Source: an uncultured Bacilli bacterium
GTDB taxonomy: Bacteria > Bacillota_I > Bacilli_A > RF39 > UBA660
Length of the DNA: 9,033 bases
Reading direction: 5' to 3'
Assembly: GCA_934130165.1 (NCBI GenBank)
Contig: CAKOXO010000007.1
Location: forward strand, 1 to 9,033
This document shows, in pieces, positions 6,193-9,033 of this stretch; the stretch's first letter is position 1, and each line of letters begins with the position of its first letter. The notes under the pieces were generated by a model. That model saw only the letters and a list, made by a program, of their open reading frames with translations. It had not been told where the DNA came from and did no database searches. The position numbers and the translations under genes were made by a program.

Positions 6193-6201
6193 TGATATAA
6201 T
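6193..6201 (+). promoter_or_regulatory. Extended -10 promoter for mraY
   Basis: TGaTATAAT lies at 6193-6201, a perfect extended -10 with no good -35 at the standard distance. It is the only promoter-like signal between the terminator at 6142 and mraY. In dcw clusters mraY is usually read from an upstream promoter, so a dedicated one fits its separation from the PBP gene here. Confidence 0.65.
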
Positions 6202-6215
6202 ATTGCAAGAGAAAC

Positions 6216-6219
6216 GGAG
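6216..6219 (+). promoter_or_regulatory. Ribosome binding site deciding the mraY start
   Basis: GGAG (6216-6219) lies eight bases before ATG 6228. The in-frame GTG 6219-6221 overlaps this site, so the longer reading from 6219 is unlikely. Confidence 0.8.
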
Positions 6220-6227
6220 TGAAAGTT

Positions 6228-7208
6228 ATGCTATTGTTAACTAAAGCCATCTTTGCCATCATGATAGGTTTTTTATTTTCCGCGATTTTAGGACTAATTT
6301 TAGTTCCTATATTTAGAAAAATGAGAATAGGACAAAAAATAAGTATTTTTGTAGGAGAAGCACATAGAAAAAAAGAAGGAACTCCAACATTTGGGGGCTT
6401 AATATTTATAATTCCAACAATTGCTGCAACTATTGGGTTATTAATAACGGGAAAAATACCATATACATCTAATTTAGGAATAGTTATGCTTGTTTTTATG
6501 GGGTATGCTTTTATAGGATTTTTAGATGATTATTTATCCATTAAAAAAGGTAATAATGAAGGTTTAACTACATACCAAAAATTATTTTTACAAGTTTTAA
6601 TTGCAGTAGGATTTTTCTATATATATATGAAAAATGGTGGTCAAACATCTTGGGTTGTTGGTACATTACATATAGATATTGAAATGGGATGGTTGTATGG
6701 ACTTTTCATTCTATTAGTATTAGTAGGATCAAGTAATGCAGTTAATTTGACTGATGGATTAGATGGTCTTGCTGGAGGATTATCAGCAATTGCTTTTGTA
6801 GCATTTAGTTTAATATCATTAATGGTAGGTTTTGAAGATATTGGGATATTCTCATTAATATTAGTTGGTAGTATTGTAGGATTTTTAATATATAATGTTC
6901 ATCCCGCTAAAATATTTATGGGTGATACTGGTTCTCTTGCTTTAGGTGGAGTAATGGGAGCAATTGCAATCTTAACACATAGAGAATTAACTTTACTTGT
7001 GGTTGCTGGAATATTCGTTATAGAAACTTTATCTGTAATTATTCAAGTATTTTGGGTACAAGTATTACATAGAAAACTATTTTTAATGACTCCTCTACAT
7101 CATCATTTTGAAAAACTTGGCTGGGTAGAGACAGATATAGTTAAATTATTTTGGGTATTTGGATTAATACTTGCTATGGCGGGTATAATATTTGGTGTTT
7201 GGTTATAA
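6228..7208 (+). CDS. mraY: Phospho-N-acetylmuramoyl-pentapeptide transferase (MraY)
   Basis: A 326-residue polytopic membrane enzyme (about ten helices) that transfers phospho-MurNAc-pentapeptide from its UDP carrier to undecaprenyl phosphate, giving lipid I, the first membrane step of peptidoglycan synthesis. Diagnostic motifs are intact: the Asp pair 100-101 (FLDDYLSIKK), NLTDGLDGLAGG (Asp176, Asp179), the catalytic-region FMGDTGS (Asp233) and the His cluster 291-293 (PLHHHFEKLGW). Length fits the family (about 320-360). ATG 6228 is chosen over GTG 6219 because of the ribosome site. In most bacteria mraY lies near the division PBP and mur genes. Here the PBP fragment is 5 kb upstream, and gpmI follows immediately, which is atypical. 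The gene looks fully functional and is the only complete peptidoglycan gene in view. Confidence 0.97.
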   Translation: MLLLTKAIFAIMIGFLFSAILGLILVPIFRKMRIGQKISIFVGEAHRKKEGTPTFGGLIFIIPTIAATIGLLITGKIPYTSNLGIVMLVFMGYAFIGFLDDYLSIKKGNNEGLTTYQKLFLQVLIAVGFFYIYMKNGGQTSWVVGTLHIDIEMGWLYGLFILLVLVGSSNAVNLTDGLDGLAGGLSAIAFVAFSLISLMVGFEDIGIFSLILVGSIVGFLIYNVHPAKIFMGDTGSLALGGVMGAIAILTHRELTLLVVAGIFVIETLSVIIQVFWVQVLHRKLFLMTPLHHHFEKLGWVETDIVKLFWVFGLILAMAGIIFGVWL

Positions 7209-7232
7209 AAAGTAATTGTTTAATTACTTTTT
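7207..7232 (+). terminator. Hairpin between mraY and gpmI (weak terminator or processing site)
   Basis: The arm 7207-7217 pairs with 7222-7232 (11 bp, one G-C pair) around a 4-nt loop, ending in five T that are themselves part of the stem. There is no long unpaired T tail, so partial termination or mRNA stabilisation is as likely as full termination. No clear promoter is seen between it and gpmI, which supports read-through. Confidence 0.45.
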
Positions 7233-7240
7233 AATATTAT

Positions 7241-7245
7241 GGAGG
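7241..7245 (+). promoter_or_regulatory. Ribosome binding site deciding the gpmI start
   Basis: GGAGG (7241-7245) is five bases before ATG 7251. The in-frame ATG 7239 overlaps the site and would add only MEVI, so 7251 is the supported start. Confidence 0.88.
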
Positions 7246-7250
7246 TAATT

Positions 7251-8837
7251 ATGAAAAAAAGAGAAATAGCATTAATTATAATGGATGGAGTAGGAATAAG
7301 TGATAATAGTTACGGCAATGCTTTAATGAATGCCAATACTCCTAATTTGGATAGATTATTAAAAGAATATCCACATACGTTTATAAAAGCACATGGTACG
7401 GCTGTTGGTATGCCAAGTGATAATGATATGGGAAATAGTGAGGTAGGTCACAACGCAATGGGATGTGGTCAAATCTACTCACAAGGAGCTAAATTAGTAG
7501 ATGAAGCAATAAAAAGTGGAGATATATTTAAATCAAAGACTTGGAAAGAATTGGTTGATAATTGCAAAGATAATAATACAATGCATTTTATTGGACTACT
7601 TTCTGATGGTAATGTTCATTCAAATATTAATCATTTATTAGCACTTTTGGATGAGGCTAAAAAAGAAGGTATAAAAAAAGTAAGAGTTCATATTCTTTTA
7701 GATGGACGTGATGTTGATAAATTAAGTGCGTTAAAATATGTTGAAATATTAGAAAATAAGCTTAATGAATTAAACGATGATACTTTTGATGGTATGATTG
7801 CTAGTGGTGGTGGCCGTATGAAAATTACAATGGATAGATATGAAGCAAATTGGAATATGGTTGAAGAAGGTTGGAAAACTCATGTACTAGGAATTGGTAG
7901 AAAGTTCTCTACTGCAGAAGAAGCTATAAAAACTATTAGAGATGAAACTAATGAAATAGATCAAGACTTAGATCCTTTTGTAATAGTAAAAAATAATATT
8001 CCAGTAGGCGAAATATTAGATGGCGATAGTGTAGTTTTATTCAATTTTAGAGGTGATAGAGCTATAGAATTATCTAGATGTTTTGATGAGGTAGACTTTG
8101 ATAAATTTGATAGAGTTAGATATCCTGAAGTTTTATTTGCAGGAATGTTAGAATATGATTCTGATTTAAAAATACCAAAGAAATATTTAACAGAACCACC
8201 AAAAATATCAAATACTTTAACTGAAGAGTTAAATAAATATGGAATAAAAGAGTATGCAATAAGTGAAACACAAAAGTTTGGACATGTAACATATTTTTGG
8301 AATGGTAATAGAACTGAAAAATTTGATGATAATTTAGAAACATGGGAAGAAGTAGACAGTGATGTAATCTCATTTGATAAGAAACCAGTTATGAAATCAT
8401 TTGAAATAACAGATAAATTTATTGATGCTATTTTGTCCACAAAATATGACTTTTTAAGGCTTAATTATCCAAATGGAGATATGGTTGGACATACTGGAAA
8501 TTACTTACAAACCATTAAAGGATTAGAAGCAGTAGATACTAATATTGGAAGAGTAATGGAAGCTATTGATAAAGTAGGAGGAGTATTAATTGTTTTAGCT
8601 GATCATGGTAATGCAGAAGAAATGTATCAGTTAAATAATGATAAAAAAGAAGCTAAAACTTCTCATACATTAAATAAAGTACCATTTATTATTTATGGAA
8701 AAGATATTAGTGATATAAAAATAAAAAATGGTGATTTTGGACTAGCTAATTTAGCGAGTACAATAACTTCAATTCTAAATATCAAGCCTAATTCAAAATG
8801 GTTAGAATCAATTGTAGAAATTAAAAGAGGTTCCTAA
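7251..8837 (+). CDS. gpmI: 2,3-bisphosphoglycerate-independent phosphoglycerate mutase
   Basis: A 528-residue cytoplasmic glycolytic enzyme interconverting 3- and 2-phosphoglycerate, using two metal ions and a phosphoserine intermediate. Alkaline-phosphatase-fold ligands are visible: Asp12 (MDGVG), nucleophile Ser63 (DNDMGNSEVGHN), then D..H in GDMVGHTGN, DH in ADHGNAEEM, and the late His in TSHTLNKVP. The substrate-domain motifs GRDVD, GGRMKITMDRY and FNFRGDRAIELSR are present. It is somewhat longer than Bacillus-type enzymes (about 510). Its motif AVGMPSDNDMGNSEVGHNAMG, the following QGAKLVDEAI and the GLANLAST tail resemble the plant/protist-type branch rather than the Bacillus MGNSEVGHLNIGAGR type. 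Start ATG 7251 is set by GGAGG. It follows mraY by 42 bases, probably co-transcribed, and ends in a strong terminator. Confidence 0.97.
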   Translation: MKKREIALIIMDGVGISDNSYGNALMNANTPNLDRLLKEYPHTFIKAHGTAVGMPSDNDMGNSEVGHNAMGCGQIYSQGAKLVDEAIKSGDIFKSKTWKELVDNCKDNNTMHFIGLLSDGNVHSNINHLLALLDEAKKEGIKKVRVHILLDGRDVDKLSALKYVEILENKLNELNDDTFDGMIASGGGRMKITMDRYEANWNMVEEGWKTHVLGIGRKFSTAEEAIKTIRDETNEIDQDLDPFVIVKNNIPVGEILDGDSVVLFNFRGDRAIELSRCFDEVDFDKFDRVRYPEVLFAGMLEYDSDLKIPKKYLTEPPKISNTLTEELNKYGIKEYAISETQKFGHVTYFWNGNRTEKFDDNLETWEEVDSDVISFDKKPVMKSFEITDKFIDAILSTKYDFLRLNYPNGDMVGHTGNYLQTIKGLEAVDTNIGRVMEAIDKVGGVLIVLADHGNAEEMYQLNNDKKEAKTSHTLNKVPFIIYGKDISDIKIKNGDFGLANLASTITSILNIKPNSKWLESIVEIKRGS

Positions 8838-8854
8838 TTATAACCTCTTTTTTT
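8823..8854 (+). terminator. Intrinsic terminator of the mraY-gpmI unit
   Basis: AAAAGAGGTT (8823-8832) pairs perfectly with AACCTCTTTT (8842-8851) around a 9-nt loop that contains the gpmI stop codon, then T continues to 8854. The next promoter's -35 begins two bases after the T run. Confidence 0.92.
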
Positions 8855-8855
8855 C

Positions 8856-8885
8856 TTGACAAAATTCTCGGGGGGGGGGTATACT
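8856..8885 (+). promoter_or_regulatory. Promoter with poly-G spacer, probable phase-variable switch
   Basis: TTGACA (8856-8861, perfect) and TATACT (8880-8885, 5/6) are 18 bp apart, and ten of those bases are one uninterrupted G run ending immediately before the -10. Loss of one G would give the optimal 17 bp; gain would give 19. Known precedent: homopolymer tracts in the spacers of surface-protein promoters (for example Neisseria porA) switch expression strength by slipped-strand mispairing. The gene behind it encodes an exported protein, the class usually controlled this way. Confidence 0.85.
8870..8879 (+). repeat. Homopolymer tract G10
   Basis: Ten consecutive G residues in an otherwise very AT-rich window, where no other G run exceeds five. 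It sits exactly between -35 and -10. Its length is expected to vary between cells, so the consensus of ten may itself be a mixture. Confidence 0.95.
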
Positions 8886-8923
8886 GTAAACATAAAGTAA
8901 ATAGTATATGGTGGAGAGTAAAG

Positions 8924-9033
8924 ATGAAGAAGCATTACAAGTTTATAGTAGGAATAATAGTAGGAATAATAGTAGGATTAATATTAAGTAGTGTAATAGG
9001 ATATGCCAAAACAGTATTAACAAGTAATGAAGT
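8924..9033 (+). CDS. Exported or surface protein, N-terminal signal segment (partial)
   Basis: ATG 8924 opens a frame that runs off the right edge after 36 codons. It is preceded by GGAG (8913-8916) at seven bases. The product begins MKKHYKF, then a long hydrophobic core (IVGIIVGIIVGLILSSVIG) and YAKT, which fits a Sec signal peptide with a plausible cleavage site after the Ala of GYA (about residue 28), or a signal anchor. The mature part visible (KTVLTSNEV) is too short to name a family. It is driven by the poly-G promoter, which suggests a phase-variable surface or secreted product. Confidence 0.75.
   Translation, partial: MKKHYKFIVGIIVGIIVGLILSSVIGYAKTVLTSNE
8942..8977 (+). repeat. 12-bp in-frame tandem repeat in the signal peptide core
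   Basis: ATAATAGTAGGA occurs twice exactly (8954-8965, 8966-8977), preceded by a 10/12 copy (8942-8953). It encodes the repeated IIVG of the hydrophobic core. Unit gain or loss would change the core by four residues while keeping frame. Confidence 0.75.

Noticed and set aside
7961..8440. Two minus-strand open frames (7961-8440 and 8116-8373) inside gpmI
   Set aside because: They are antisense to conserved gpmI motifs, overlap each other in different frames, and their Ser/Leu-rich composition is typical of shadow frames.
1..9033. Mycoplasma-like code with TGA as Trp, suggested by high AT content and lack of TGA stops among the annotated genes
   Set aside because: Trp codons in the conserved genes read TGG and the genes make full-length proteins under the standard code. 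TAA/TAG preference is expected at this composition.
1..9033. CRISPR array, tRNA/rRNA, insertion sequence or integrase
   Set aside because: No regularly spaced repeats, no cloverleaf-like segments and no transposase or recombinase motifs were seen on either strand.

Overview
The window comes from a very AT-rich, low-GC Gram-positive-type bacterium, most likely an uncultured Bacillota lineage. Supporting signs are strong Shine-Dalgarno sites (GGAGG), TTGACA/TATAAT promoters, compact poly-U terminators, a Firmicutes-style CpsC-CpsD-CpsB tyrosine kinase/phosphatase cassette, a class B PBP with a PASTA domain, and a classical Gram-positive signal peptide. Trp is encoded by TGG and the genes end in TAA or TAG, so nothing points to an altered code. 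All supported genes lie on the + strand.

Layout. (1) At 1-120 the tail of an unidentified gene runs into a near-perfect terminator hairpin. (2) At about 133-1200 is the C-terminal half of a SpoVD/FtsI-like transpeptidase with a PASTA domain. Recognisable homology begins inside the SxxK motif, and the catalytic Ser position reads Val, so it looks like a 5'-truncated remnant of the gene that normally precedes mraY in the division/cell-wall (dcw) cluster. (3) At 1201-3247 is a self-contained inducible-looking operon. It has a promoter, a 23-codon leader peptide, a 14-bp antiterminator-like stem that overlaps a terminator hairpin, an ASCH-cytidine/blasticidin-deaminase-like fusion, and a translationally coupled GNAT-transglutaminase-like fusion. 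The arrangement resembles antibiotic-induced transcription attenuation of a resistance operon. (4) At 3219-5397 a promoter embedded in the preceding terminator drives cpsC-cpsD-cpsB, with no glycosyltransferases beside it. (5) At 5404-6142 is a monocistronic unknown gene with its own extended -10 promoter and terminator. (6) At 6193-8854 are mraY (lipid I synthesis) and gpmI (cofactor-independent phosphoglycerate mutase). (7) At 8856-9033 a consensus promoter has a run of ten G between -35 and -10 and drives a secreted or surface protein that runs off the window. This is a textbook arrangement for phase variation by slipped-strand mispairing.

The two most interesting elements are the poly-G promoter upstream of the exported protein and the leader-peptide attenuator upstream of the deaminase/acetyltransferase pair. 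Genes in regions 2 and 6 look like dcw-type genes separated by about 5 kb of accessory modules, each carrying its own promoter and terminator.
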